Source of the DNA: Saprospiraceae bacterium | GTDB taxonomy: Bacteria > Bacteroidota > Bacteroidia > Chitinophagales > Saprospiraceae | Assembly (NCBI GenBank): GCA_020630775.1 | Contig: JAHDIN010000004.1 | Span: 1-64,000 of the forward strand | Length of the DNA: 64,000 bases | Reading direction: 5' to 3' | Shown: one piece after another, positions 29,156-37,799 of the stretch | How positions within the stretch are numbered: position 1 is the stretch's first letter | Layout of the letters: each line of letters opens with the position of its first letter | The notes under the pieces: generated by a model | Told to the model about the DNA's origin: nothing | Seen by the model: the letters and a program-made list of their open reading frames with translations, nothing else | The model's database searches: none | Translations under genes and position numbers: made by a program

Positions 29156-29401
29156 TTATGCGAATTTGAGGATGCCCATTTCAAAGCCACGGCGCACGGC
29201 ACCAGCACTTTTGTTGACATCTAATTTGTAGTACATGTTCTTTTTGTGAGATCGGACAGTTGCTTTACTTATTTTCAAATTGAAAGCGATGTCTTGAGAA
29301 CATTTTTCTTTAGCCATGAGGTAAAGGATTTCCACTTCCCTAGGCGTCAAGCTGAGGGTCCTACCCCGTTTCATTTCGGGGTAAACAATATGTAAGGTCA
29401 T
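29156..29401 (-). CDS. Stand-alone LuxR/GerE helix-turn-helix protein (B)
   Basis: An 81-residue protein with one GerE domain: LSLTPREVEILYLMAKE, then IAFNLKISKATVRSHKKNM as helix-turn-helix, and SAGAVRRGFEMGIL as the tail. It has no sensory domain. It lies 42 bp upstream of the adhesin on the same strand, so it could be co-transcribed and act as its local regulator. GGTTAC-like motifs lie 19-58 bp upstream of its start. It is the most diverged of the four small GerE proteins here. Confidence 0.85.
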   Translation of the reverse strand: MTLHIVYPEMKRGRTLSLTPREVEILYLMAKEKCSQDIAFNLKISKATVRSHKKNMYYKLDVNKSAGAVRRGFEMGILKFA

Positions 29402-29898
29402 TGTCTAATGGTTTTTTCAGGGTTACAAAAAAGGTTATAAAAGATTGTTTTACGGTTACCTAAAACTAAGTGCAGAATTTTGATTGGAAAAGCCCCAAAT
29501 TGAAATATAATATTTGGTACTAACATGAAAAAGGTAGTGCAAATGGGGTATAGAGGCAGGAATTAGTGAAACATTATATAATTACTCTATACATAATCAA
29601 TTAACAATGAGTGATTTGAATTTTACCTGGTGTTAAAAAACAATCAATTGAAGATGGAAAATGGAGAATTGAAATTTAGCTTATTTCCACTAACGCAAAC
29701 ATGTTAGTATAAAATGTTTAGGAAGATCTGTTGGTATTATTTCACTAGATATTTCGCACAAATACCTATTTCCAAATTAATATTTGGAATTTGAAAAATT
29801 ACTAATATTTACATCATTGGAAGATTATAATGTTAAAATCCGCAAAGTAGGGTTACAACCATACATGATTTAACACTATATATTAAATGCGATAACTT
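29402..29898. other. Divergent intergenic region between two GerE genes
   Basis: About 500 bp without a protein gene, between the minus-strand gene B and the plus-strand gene C. It is strongly AT-rich. The recognisable content is GGTTAC or GGTTAT at 29421, 29433, 29454 and 29851. No terminator, tRNA or long repeat was seen. Confidence 0.5.
29420..29459 (-). promoter_or_regulatory. Cluster of GGTTAC-like motifs upstream of GerE gene B
   Basis: On the plus strand GGGTTAC starts at 29420, GGTTAT at 29433 and GGTTAC at 29454. A further GGGTTAC is at 29850, upstream of GerE gene C, and a near match GGGTTTAC is at 29132, upstream of the adhesin. The clustering just upstream of start codons suggests a shared operator or promoter motif. 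This is a visual pattern, not a tested one. Confidence 0.3.
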
Positions 29899-30162
29899 AT
29901 GACTTTTAGGATGCCCCGATTGCGAGACAGAGATTTTGAATTGATTTATTTAATATCTCATGAGTTTTCAAACAAAGAAATTGCTGACATTTTATATCTG
30001 AGTAAGAACACTGTGGATACTCATAAACGCAATCTTTTTCTGAAGATGAGAGTAAGTAATTCAGCAGGATTAGTGCGCAGGGCCTATGAAATAGACATTT
30101 TGCCCATGGCAAAGCCAGAGTCACTAAGTGACTTTGACATTAATGGACATTCAAGACTATAA
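29899..30162 (+). CDS. Stand-alone LuxR/GerE helix-turn-helix protein (C)
   Basis: An 87-residue protein made of one GerE domain. LRDRDFELIYLISHEFSN leads into EIADILYLSKNTVDTHKRNL, the helix-turn-helix, then SAGLVRRAYEIDILPMAKPE. It is very close to protein D (30182-30433): both share LSKNTVD-HKR, SAGLVRRAYE and LLPM/ILPM-KPE. The two genes converge with 19 bp between stop codons, so they look like an inverted duplication. No sensory domain is present. Confidence 0.85.
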   Translation: MTFRMPRLRDRDFELIYLISHEFSNKEIADILYLSKNTVDTHKRNLFLKMRVSNSAGLVRRAYEIDILPMAKPESLSDFDINGHSRL

Positions 30163-30181
30163 GAAGTTTATTAACTTAGGG

Positions 30182-30433
30182 CTATGCGCTTTTCATAGCT
30201 TCCAATCCTTCAGGTTTCATCATAGGTAATAATTTTAATTCGTAAGCTCTCCTTACTAGGCCAGCTGAGGTATTGACACTCATCTTGAGATACAAGCTTC
30301 GCTTGTGTGAATCCACTGTGTTTTTACTAAGGAATAAAATTTCTGAGATTTCTTGGGAGGTATATTCATTCGCTATAAGATATAGCAACTGCGTTTCCCT
30401 CCTACTCAGATGGTTGTTCCACTGAATAGACAT
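30182..30433 (-). CDS. Stand-alone LuxR/GerE helix-turn-helix protein (D)
   Basis: An 83-residue GerE protein (LSRRETQLLYLIANEYTS, EISEILFLSKNTVDSHKRSL, SAGLVRRAYELKLLPMMKPE). It is the nearest relative of protein C and converges with it. Like the other three it lacks a receiver domain, so any signal must come from abundance or a partner protein. The 149 bp upstream hold no recognisable feature. Confidence 0.85.
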   Translation of the reverse strand: MSIQWNNHLSRRETQLLYLIANEYTSQEISEILFLSKNTVDSHKRSLYLKMSVNTSAGLVRRAYELKLLPMMKPEGLEAMKSA

Positions 30434-30582
30434 GTTTTCAAGTTTTTTGGTGGTTAAATAAGTTTATCGATACCTTGGGGAGATATCAATAAATTCAAGA
30501 TATGATAATTTTAACACTTTACAAACTTGATTAAATTTAATAAGGTTTTGCTTTCGGCAGATCAAGAAATTGAACGTTTTTA

Positions 30583-31302
30583 TCAAGACTTATAATTCCT
30601 TAATCTCATTTTTATTACACCTAATACAGCTTCTTTGATGATTGAAGAATTCATTTTAGATATGCCTAATACACGATCCACAAAAGTGATAGGGACCTCT
30701 ACAATTTTGTAGCCTAGGCAATGGCAGTAATATTTCATTTCTATTTGGAAAGCATAGCCTACAAACTCGATTTTATCCAAGTTCATTTTTTGAAGCACTT
30801 CTCTTTTATACATCACAAACCCTGCAGTGGCATCTTTAACGCGCATCCCTGTTATTAATCTTGTATAAATTGAGGCACCGTAAGACAAGAAAAGCCTATA
30901 TCTACTCCAATTCTTAAATCCCCCGCCCTTTACATAACGACTGCCAACTGACATGCCTACTTCCTCTGACTGAAGAGCATGATATAACTCTTCAATCTTT
31001 AAAGGATTGTGACTAAAGTCAGCATCCATCTCTGTGATATAATTATAATCTCTCTCTAGGGCCCATTTGAAACCTGAAATATAAGCTGTTCCAAGCCCCA
31101 ATTTCCCAGTTCGTTCTATTAAATGTAATCTTGAAGAAAATGAGTTTTGTAAAGATTTAACAGCATCTGCCGTTCCATCAGGTGACCCATCATCTACAAT
31201 TAAAATATGGTAGGCATCATGTAATGAAAAAACCTTCTTGACTATCGCCTCGATATTTTCAATTTCGTTGTAGGTAGGGATAATAATTAGTACGCTGTCC
31301 AA
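30583..31302 (-). CDS. Polyprenol monophosphomannose synthase-like glycosyltransferase (GT2)
   Basis: A GT-A fold family 2 glycosyltransferase of the dolichol/polyprenol-phosphate mannose synthase type. The nucleotide-sugar motif IIIPTYNEIENIEAIV is at residues 6-21 and LIVDDGSPDGTADAV is near 34-48. KLGLGTAYISGFKWAL follows, with the metal-binding EMDADFSHNP near residue 91. At 239 residues it is the soluble catalytic domain without C-terminal membrane helices. It would transfer mannose or a related sugar to a polyprenyl phosphate for surface glycans, lipoproteins or glycoproteins. The donor sugar cannot be decided from sequence. Confidence 0.88.
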   Translation of the reverse strand: MDSVLIIIPTYNEIENIEAIVKKVFSLHDAYHILIVDDGSPDGTADAVKSLQNSFSSRLHLIERTGKLGLGTAYISGFKWALERDYNYITEMDADFSHNPLKIEELYHALQSEEVGMSVGSRYVKGGGFKNWSRYRLFLSYGASIYTRLITGMRVKDATAGFVMYKREVLQKMNLDKIEFVGYAFQIEMKYYCHCLGYKIVEVPITFVDRVLGISKMNSSIIKEAVLGVIKMRLRNYKS

Positions 31303-31409
31303 ATTCTTCGCTTTGACTCTAACACAAAAATAGATGAATTAATTTAAGACAGGGCTTAATTCGACAAACTCCGAAATCATTCGTACTGGATGAGGCATTT
31401 CGTATACTA

Positions 31410-33788
31410 TCACTCGGATAGAATTTCTAGAATAGCATCTACAATATCACCGACCTGAGGTTTAGTAAAATAATCACCATCCGATCCGAATGGTGTCCTA
31501 TGCTCTTTTGCGGTTAATGTTTTAGGTTTGGCATCCAAATGAAAATACCCTCCTTGTTCTTCAAGTACCTTCTGTAATATATATGCCGAAGCACCTCCTG
31601 GTAAATCTTCATCTATCACTAAAAGACGATTTGTCTTCTTAAGAGATTCTAAAATTTGGTGTTCTAAATCAAAAGGAATTAAGGTCTGCACATCGATTAA
31701 TTCAATAGTGGCAGAAAGATTGCTTAATCTCTCGATCGCTTCTTGAGCATAACGCACACAAGGACCGTAAGTCACTATTGTTAAATTTTCTCCCTCCTTA
31801 ATTACTTCAGGAACTCCCAGAGGCACTGTAAATTCACCAATATTATCAGGCATGGTTTCTTTGATCCTATATCCATTGAGCACTTCGATAACGACAGCAG
31901 GATCTGTAGACTGAATTAAAGTATTGTACATGCCTGCAGCCTGCACAAAATTTCGAGGTACACATATATACATGCCTCGCAAACTATTGATCATCATACC
32001 TAAAGGCGAACCCGCATGCCAGATACCTTCAAGTCTATGACCACGCGTCCTGATAATAACAGGAGACATCTGTAAGCCGTTAGACCTATATCGTAAAGTA
32101 GCTAGATCGTCACTCATTGGTGTCAGACCATAAATCAGATAATCCAAATACTGAATTTCTGCTATCGGCCTCAATCCTCGCATACCCAATCCAATAGCTT
32201 GACCAACAATACTCCATTCTCTTATCCCTGTATCAAATACTCTTTCAAAACCGTATTTATCTTGTAGCCCAGCAAATCCTTGGTTGACACCTCCAATGTT
32301 TCCAACATCTTCTCCAAACGCAAAAGCATGGGGATACTTTTCGAATATGATATCGAAATAGTGGTTTATAATATTATACCCATTGGTCACCTTACTATCT
32401 TCTGTAAAAACCGGATGGACTACAGGAATATTTAATGCGGATGTTGATGCATGTGAATACAGATTTGATCTATAGGTATCATCTCCATAGAGCTTAGATT
32501 CGTTTATGAAGACGGATAAACTTTCAGGTATAGATTCTCCATGATTAATCAGCCTGTGCTGTAGCTTCCTTGCATTTTCTACAACTTCACCATAGCTAGG
32601 ATATATCTTTCTACTCAGGTTTTCCTTTAGATCACTGACTTCTACCTTACTTTCAAGGTCTTTATAGATGGTGCCTAACAATGCTTTCTTTTGCTTTACA
32701 GGCGTTTGATAATTATTCCAAGCATTTTTAGCTGCAACTTTTACAAACTCCCTCGCCTCTTCTTTCATTTTATGAATTTCCTCTTCATTGAGAATATCCG
32801 ATTGTATAATCCACTCACCCATTTTTTTGAGCCCATCGAAATCTTTTTCCCACAATAATCTTTCTTCTGTCTTATATCGCTCGTGAGAACCTGAAGTAGA
32901 GTGCCCTTGAGGTTGGGTACAATCTTGCACATGTATCAATACAGGTCTGTGATTATCTCTTATTTCAGTAGATACACGATCGAATGTATTTATCAATTCG
33001 GGATAATCCCAAGCTTTGACTTTATGAATGATAATTCCTTGACCTGATTCATCTAATTGGAAGCCTGCAGCAGCAGCAGAAATACTGCCTTTAGTTGTTT
33101 GCAATTCAATAGGCACTGAAATACCATAACCATCATCCCAGACTAAGATTACCAATGGAACTTTCGCTACTGATGCCGCATTCAAAGTCTCCCAAAATAT
33201 ACCTTCAGAAGTACTTGCATCACCAATGGAGCACCAGCAAATTTCTCGACCCTTATTTGAAAATAGAGCCTCTTTATCTAAATCTGGTAATTTTCGGTAC
33301 TTGGAAGAAGCCATTGCTAAACCTAAAGCCCTACCCATTTGTCCGCCAGTACTCGAGATATCCGAACTAACATTATATAATTCAGTATGCTTTAACCACT
33401 GATCATCTTCATCAATCATTTTAGTAGCAAAATGGTTATTCATCTGTCGACCGTTGCTAAATGGATCGCCTTCAGGATCAGCATACAATTGTGCAAAATA
33501 TTCTTCGACAGAACATAAGCCCAATGCCATCATCCATGTTTGATCTCTATAGTAACCAGATCTAAAATCTCCTTTTTCGAAAAAGTGTGCTAAAGCTATT
33601 TGCGGGATTTCTTTGCCATCGCCTAAAATGCCAAATTTTGCTTTGCCATTAAGGACTTCCTTTCTACCTAATAAGCTAGCTTCTCTGCTTACACAGGCAA
33701 TCCAAAAATCATTAATTACTTGCTGTTTGAATTGAGCATTTTTGTCTTTTTTGCGGCTTGAGGTATCTAGTTGAGGGTAGACGATCAT
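31410..33788 (-). CDS. 2-oxoacid dehydrogenase E1, fused alpha and beta subunits
   Basis: A 792-residue thiamine-diphosphate enzyme with the E1 alpha domain first (about residues 20-400) and the E1 beta domain second (about 450-790). The alpha part has the ThDP/Mg motif CSIGDASTSEGIFWETLN and GSHERYKTEE. The beta part has FAFGEDVGNIGGVNQGF and RTRGHRLEGIWHAGSPLGM. Such fusions are common in Bacteroidota and are annotated as branched-chain or general 2-oxoacid dehydrogenase E1. It catalyses oxidative decarboxylation and acyl transfer to E2 lipoyl. No E2 or E3 gene is nearby, so the substrate is uncertain. Confidence 0.9.
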   Translation of the reverse strand: MIVYPQLDTSSRKKDKNAQFKQQVINDFWIACVSREASLLGRKEVLNGKAKFGILGDGKEIPQIALAHFFEKGDFRSGYYRDQTWMMALGLCSVEEYFAQLYADPEGDPFSNGRQMNNHFATKMIDEDDQWLKHTELYNVSSDISSTGGQMGRALGLAMASSKYRKLPDLDKEALFSNKGREICWCSIGDASTSEGIFWETLNAASVAKVPLVILVWDDGYGISVPIELQTTKGSISAAAAGFQLDESGQGIIIHKVKAWDYPELINTFDRVSTEIRDNHRPVLIHVQDCTQPQGHSTSGSHERYKTEERLLWEKDFDGLKKMGEWIIQSDILNEEEIHKMKEEAREFVKVAAKNAWNNYQTPVKQKKALLGTIYKDLESKVEVSDLKENLSRKIYPSYGEVVENARKLQHRLINHGESIPESLSVFINESKLYGDDTYRSNLYSHASTSALNIPVVHPVFTEDSKVTNGYNIINHYFDIIFEKYPHAFAFGEDVGNIGGVNQGFAGLQDKYGFERVFDTGIREWSIVGQAIGLGMRGLRPIAEIQYLDYLIYGLTPMSDDLATLRYRSNGLQMSPVIIRTRGHRLEGIWHAGSPLGMMINSLRGMYICVPRNFVQAAGMYNTLIQSTDPAVVIEVLNGYRIKETMPDNIGEFTVPLGVPEVIKEGENLTIVTYGPCVRYAQEAIERLSNLSATIELIDVQTLIPFDLEHQILESLKKTNRLLVIDEDLPGGASAYILQKVLEEQGGYFHLDAKPKTLTAKEHRTPFGSDGDYFTKPQVGDIVDAILEILSE

Positions 33789-33948
33789 TGATTGATTTGA
33801 TTAAGCTTACGAATGCAGCGCAAAATTAGAACTATTTTATAAAGGGATTGGTTTAAAATTTGTGTACTAGCTTAATATATTAGCTAAAATCATGGCTAAT
33901 TAACGTCTCATTAAAGCTTTATTTGTTTCATTTTGAGCTTTAATGACT

Positions 33949-33956
33949 TAAATTTG
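33949..33956 (+). promoter_or_regulatory. Putative -7 element upstream of the DUF1573 gene
   Basis: TAAATTTG matches the Bacteroidota -7 consensus TAnnTTTG, 35 bp before the ATG. TTTG sequences lie upstream but at non-ideal spacing, so this is a weak call. Confidence 0.35.
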
Positions 33957-33991
33957 AAGTATAATTTTAACCTTAGACAATTAAATACATC

Positions 33992-34489
33992 ATGAAGATT
34001 AAAAATATTGTAGTTGTTTTGGTGAGTTTATTCACAATCGGAAGCCTCACAGCACAAATTACACCTACGCCTATCCAGAAAAATGAAGAAATTGCTCCAG
34101 CTGACAAAGATGGCGGTCCAGTTATGGAATTCGAATCAATGGAAGTACAATACGGAGTAATCGATCAACACAGTGATCCTCTAAGAAAAATTTCTTTTAC
34201 AAATACAGGTGATGAGCCTTTAGTAATCAAAAATTGCAAAGGATCTTGCGGTTGTACAGTTCCAATTTGGCCAAAAGAGCCAATTATGCCAGGTGAGTCT
34301 GCAGATATCGAAATCAGGTATGCAACTAACAGACTAGGCAAAATCAACAAAACAGTAAAGATCACTACAAATGAAGGATCTAAGCCACACGTACTAAAAG
34401 TATTAGGTGAAGTACTACCTTCTGAAGATAAAGAATCTGTTCCTACTACTGAGCCAACAATGTTGGGCGGTGGTCAAGGAGGAAAATAA
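33992..34489 (+). CDS. Secreted DUF1573-family protein
   Basis: A 165-residue exported protein. The signal peptide (IVVVLVSLFTIGSLTAQ) is followed by an acidic spacer and one DUF1573 immunoglobulin-like domain. That domain has the conserved KISFTNTGDEPLVIKNCKG and the GSCGCTVP cysteine motif near residues 84-92, then IEIRYATNRLGKINKTV. DUF1573 proteins are very common in Bacteroidota and sit in the periplasm or on the surface; their function is not established. It is a single-gene unit with its own strong terminator. Confidence 0.88.
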   Translation: MKIKNIVVVLVSLFTIGSLTAQITPTPIQKNEEIAPADKDGGPVMEFESMEVQYGVIDQHSDPLRKISFTNTGDEPLVIKNCKGSCGCTVPIWPKEPIMPGESADIEIRYATNRLGKINKTVKITTNEGSKPHVLKVLGEVLPSEDKESVPTTEPTMLGGGQGGK

Positions 34490-34510
34490 TTTAAACAAAA
34501 TATACATTAA

Positions 34511-34541
34511 AAGCCTTCACTTATGTGAGGGCTTTTTTTTT
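34511..34541 (+). terminator. Intrinsic terminator after the DUF1573 gene
   Basis: AAGCCTTCAC pairs with GTGAGGGCTT (10 bp, one G-U pair) around the loop TTAT, followed by a long T-run. It lies 22 bp after the stop codon. Confidence 0.9.
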
Positions 34542-34573
34542 GACCAAATTCGACTAACACCCAAGTAAATATT

Positions 34574-35335
34574 ATGATCGCTGTATTATCACCCGCTAAA
34601 ACCTTAGACTACGAATATGATGGCTTTAAGGCCGCTTCTACACCAAGATTAAAGAATAAGACTCAAGAATTGATTGATATTCTTAAGAAGAAAAAAGCTA
34701 CAGATTTAATGAAATTGATGAAGATCAATGAAAAACTAGGTCAATTGAATTTTGAGCGCTATCAAAATTTTTCTGAAAAATACACCGTCAAGAACTCAAA
34801 GCCTGCTTTATCAGCTTTTAAGGGCGACGTCTACTTAGGACTTGATGTAGCTACATTAAAAGCTAAGGACATAGATATAGCCAATGATAAAATCAGAATT
34901 CTATCTGGACTCTATGGCTTATTGAAACCTTTGGACAAAATGCAGCCTTACAGATTGGAGATGGGTACAAAACTTCAAAATGCTTCGGGTAAAAATCTAT
35001 ACAAATTCTGGGGAGATGAAATAACTGACTTACTCAATAAAGATCTTAAAAAGACAAAATCAAAATACCTTATCAATTTAGCTTCTAAAGAATACTTTTC
35101 TGCAGTCAATCGACAAGACATTAAAGCTGAAGTTATTGACGTTGGATTCAAAGAATATCGGGATGGTCAACTCAAGTTTCTTTCTTTTCATGCAAAAAAA
35201 GCTAGAGGTCTAATGGCCAGATATATAATAAAGGAAAATCCAAAGTCAATAAATGCACTAAAAGGCTTTAATTATGATAATTATGCTATTGATGAAGCAT
35301 TGTCGTCAGAAAACCTATTGATGTTTACGCGATAA
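34574..35335 (+). CDS. yaaA: Peroxide stress protein YaaA (DUF328 family)
   Basis: A 253-residue soluble protein that begins with the family signature MIAVLSPAKTLDYE and contains ALSAFKGDVYLGLD, LSGLYGLLKPLDKMQPYRLEMG (the family's most conserved region, shown here only as a motif name) and FLSFHAKKARGLMARY. In E. coli YaaA lowers intracellular free iron during hydrogen peroxide stress and binds DNA. The length matches the family. It stands alone between the DUF1573 gene and the ion channel. Confidence 0.93.
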   Translation: MIAVLSPAKTLDYEYDGFKAASTPRLKNKTQELIDILKKKKATDLMKLMKINEKLGQLNFERYQNFSEKYTVKNSKPALSAFKGDVYLGLDVATLKAKDIDIANDKIRILSGLYGLLKPLDKMQPYRLEMGTKLQNASGKNLYKFWGDEITDLLNKDLKKTKSKYLINLASKEYFSAVNRQDIKAEVIDVGFKEYRDGQLKFLSFHAKKARGLMARYIIKENPKSINALKGFNYDNYAIDEALSSENLLMFTR

Positions 35336-35689
35336 TACTAGCATTATAGGTGTACAAAGGACTATTTTTAAATTATAAAATATCATATTAAAAAATATAC
35401 ATATTCGTATTTAGTTGAAAATGTTGTATTTGTAAAAATATATATGAAATTTACCCTACATTTATGGTATTAGAATTTTAACGGTTTTATACCTTTGACC
35501 TACTTCCATTATACCACCTGAATCTACATATATTCTTTATAAGAAGACTATACATGATCGGTGATAAAAGTTATAATAAAGAGGTCATTCCAGAAACCGA
35601 TTTAGGAATTTCTTTCTTTATCCCACTGACACGGTTGTTGTATAGTTTTCTTTTTTCTACATTGCTGTATAGAAGAATAGTTATTACAG
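35336..35689 (+). other. Intergenic region upstream of the ion channel
   Basis: The region is very AT-rich. It holds a good -7 promoter match (35490-35497) and a possible 52-codon reading frame, 35554-35712. That frame starts with ATG, encodes a hydrophobic stretch (ISFFIPLTRLLYSFLFSTLL) and overlaps the channel gene start by 23 bp. It could be a small membrane peptide or a coupled leader. I cannot support it as a gene on its own. Confidence 0.35.
35490..35497 (+). promoter_or_regulatory. Putative -7 element for the channel transcript
   Basis: TACCTTTG is an exact TAnnTTTG match. It is 57 bp before the possible small reading frame at 35554 and about 190 bp before the channel ATG, so the transcript would have a long leader. 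Confidence 0.45.
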
Positions 35690-36559
35690 ATGTCCTCGCC
35701 AAATCAAGATAAGCTTTCAAAAGCTTTCAGTCCTTTCAGAGAAAGGTTATATGAAATTATATTTGAAGCCGACACACCAGAAGGTAAGACTTTTGATGTA
35801 GCTCTATTGTTATTCATTTTCGGTTCCATATTGGTCGTAATGCTCGAAAGTGTTGGAGAGCTAAATGAACAATATGGAGATTTATTTAAGGCTTTAGAGT
35901 GGATGTTTACCTTATTTTTTACTGTAGAATATTTTACAAGAATTTATACCGTTCACTCACCAAAGAAATACATAACCTCCTTTTACGGGATTGTTGATTT
36001 ACTATCGATTTTACCAACTTATGTAGCTGCATTTTTTCCAGCTTTCCAAAGCTTAATGGTTATTAGAGCATTAAGGCTTTTAAGAGTTTTCAGGATATTT
36101 AAATTAGGCCAATTCTTGGTAGAAGGACAAATAATAGTAAAAGCACTAAAAGAATCATTCAATAAAATACTTGTCTTCCTACTTTTTATTTTAATAATGG
36201 TCATGATATTTGGTTCCGTTATGTATTTGATTGAAGGGTCTCAAGTAGGATCTGACTTCAAAAATATTCCTGAATCTGTGTATTGGGCAATTGTTACCTT
36301 AACAACAGTTGGATATGGAGACATAGCGCCGCAAACAGCCTTAGGTAAATTTCTAGCTTCTATAATTATGATTATGGGATATGCTGTGATTGCTGTACCT
36401 ACAGGTATTGTTACTTCAGAATTCACTAAGGGTTATAAAAAGAAAAAGGCACAATCTTACACATCTCAAATTTGTTCCTACTGCATGAAAGAGGGGCATG
36501 ACAGGGATGCGAAGTTTTGTAAAAATTGCGGGGAAGCGTTACATCCTTTGGATCACTAG
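35690..36559 (+). CDS. Voltage-gated potassium channel-like protein with C-terminal zinc ribbon
   Basis: A 289-residue inner-membrane protein with six membrane segments. An S4-like helix with regularly spaced Arg (RALRLLRVFRIFKLG, near residues 125-140) precedes the pore domain, whose selectivity filter TVGYGD is near residue 206. This is the architecture of Kv-type potassium channels, so K+ selectivity and voltage sensing are predicted. After the last helix comes an unusual zinc-ribbon tail, CSYCMKEGHDRDAKFCKNCG, with two CxxC pairs, in place of the common RCK or cyclic-nucleotide domains. It could be a metal- or redox-sensing or assembly module, which is inference. Confidence 0.9.
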   Translation: MSSPNQDKLSKAFSPFRERLYEIIFEADTPEGKTFDVALLLFIFGSILVVMLESVGELNEQYGDLFKALEWMFTLFFTVEYFTRIYTVHSPKKYITSFYGIVDLLSILPTYVAAFFPAFQSLMVIRALRLLRVFRIFKLGQFLVEGQIIVKALKESFNKILVFLLFILIMVMIFGSVMYLIEGSQVGSDFKNIPESVYWAIVTLTTVGYGDIAPQTALGKFLASIIMIMGYAVIAVPTGIVTSEFTKGYKKKKAQSYTSQICSYCMKEGHDRDAKFCKNCGEALHPLDH

Positions 36560-36560
36560 A

Positions 36561-36632
36561 CAAGGTTTCTAGGGTTCTAGGGTTCACGGTTTCTAGGTTT
36601 CAAGGGTTCAAAGCTTCAAGGGTTCAAACTTC
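36561..36632. repeat. Degenerate GGGTTC/GGTTTC short repeats
   Basis: About eight imperfect copies of GGTTTCTAG, GGGTTCTAG or GGGTTCAAA follow each other between two convergent genes and run into the stop region of the HAD gene. It is a second tract of decayed short tandem repeats, different in sequence from the TTGGCT tract upstream of mraZ. Confidence 0.6.
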
Positions 36633-37313
36633 TAGAATTGGGTATAATTCTTCTAATGTATTAATGGTATAATCAGGTATCGTTTCTGATTTATTCGGTT
36701 CTTTATAATAATTGTGCCAGCAGGTTTTGTAACCAAAATCGTTACCTCCTTTAATATCAGATTTTAACGTGTCGCCAATAACTAATACGGATGATTTATC
36801 TGGATGATTCATTAAATCATCACAATGTTTAAAATAAGCATGTGCGGGTTTTGCAGAACCTATTTCATCAGAAATAATAATATGCTTAAAATATTTTTCG
36901 ATGTCCATTTTACGCATTCTACCCCACTGCACTTCAGACAATCCATTCGTAATGATCATCAAATCAAATTTCTCTACCACTTTATCCAATAACGTTATAG
37001 CACCATCTATCAAAAAGGGTTCATTTCTTATAAATTGTAGATAATGATTATTAGCCTCAAGAGGGTCAAAATCAATATTTGCAGCATCAAAAAATAACCG
37101 CCAGCGTTTAGTCCTTAATTCAGTATGCGAGATGAGACCCGCCTCTCTTTCATCCCATACTTGATGGTTGTATTTACTGTAGATGGGAAATAAGGCATCA
37201 ACATCATAACTGGGATTTATTTTTTCAAGTAAAGACGAGAAACCCAACTTAGAGCTAGCATTAAAATCTAAGATGGTATTATCAAGATCAAATAGTAACC
37301 ACTTATAATCCAT
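36624..37313 (-). CDS. YjjG-type HAD-family noncanonical nucleotidase
   Basis: A 229-residue haloacid dehalogenase-like hydrolase. Motif I is LLFDLDNTILDF at residues 6-17, with the nucleophile Asp in DLDNT. Motif II is MIITNGLSEVQWGRM near 119-133. Motif III/IV is IISDEIGSAKPAHAYF with VIGDTLKSDIKGGNDFGYKTCW. The pattern matches the YjjG/YfnB group, which dephosphorylates noncanonical pyrimidine nucleotides and has house-cleaning roles. Its start overlaps the stop of the DoxX gene by one base, so the two are probably co-transcribed. Confidence 0.88.
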   Translation of the reverse strand: MDYKWLLFDLDNTILDFNASSKLGFSSLLEKINPSYDVDALFPIYSKYNHQVWDEREAGLISHTELRTKRWRLFFDAANIDFDPLEANNHYLQFIRNEPFLIDGAITLLDKVVEKFDLMIITNGLSEVQWGRMRKMDIEKYFKHIIISDEIGSAKPAHAYFKHCDDLMNHPDKSSVLVIGDTLKSDIKGGNDFGYKTCWHNYYKEPNKSETIPDYTINTLEELYPILEV

Positions 37314-37732
37314 TACTTCGGTAATCTCATGACATGAAGAATTCTTTTCACACTATAATCTTTCGCACCATTGGCAATTATAATGAGCAAACCGCCACAA
37401 AGTGCCATATTCCTCATGAAGGATTTAACATGTAAAGATTTGACCTCTGGAGGGTCATTCCACCAAGAATAAACGACAACAGTAAAGGTAAACCAGTAGA
37501 TTAATAGCAATGTCGCTCCTATACTCGCATAATATCCAGTAATGACCATCATTCCTCCTAAAAGTAGTATGATAATAGAGCCCGCAATAAGAAAATCTTG
37601 AGCAAAAGTAATTCCGTACCCGGTTAAGGTCTCTCGTGTTACATCAAAAAAGACAATTGTGTCAAAAGCTTCGAAAAAGAAAAATAATCCGACAACAATT
37701 CTGCCTATTAAGTCAATCCAATTCTTCATCAA
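37313..37732 (-). CDS. DoxX-family membrane protein
   Basis: A 139-residue protein with four membrane segments: WIDLIGRIVVGLFFFFEAFD, FLIAGSIIILLLGGMMVITGYY, ATLLLIYWFTFTVVVYSW and ALCGGLLIIIANGA. The N-terminal GRIVVGLFFFFEAFD and the overall layout fit the DoxX/DoxD-like family, whose members are linked to redox or thiosulfate metabolism, although most are uncharacterised. It overlaps the HAD hydrolase gene by one base. Confidence 0.75.
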   Translation of the reverse strand: MMKNWIDLIGRIVVGLFFFFEAFDTIVFFDVTRETLTGYGITFAQDFLIAGSIIILLLGGMMVITGYYASIGATLLLIYWFTFTVVVYSWWNDPPEVKSLHVKSFMRNMALCGGLLIIIANGAKDYSVKRILHVMRLPK

Positions 37733-37799
37733 TCCTCGTTAGTTTGTAAAGCGCGCAATATAGCAATTAATCAATCTAAACAACTGAATACCAATATGT

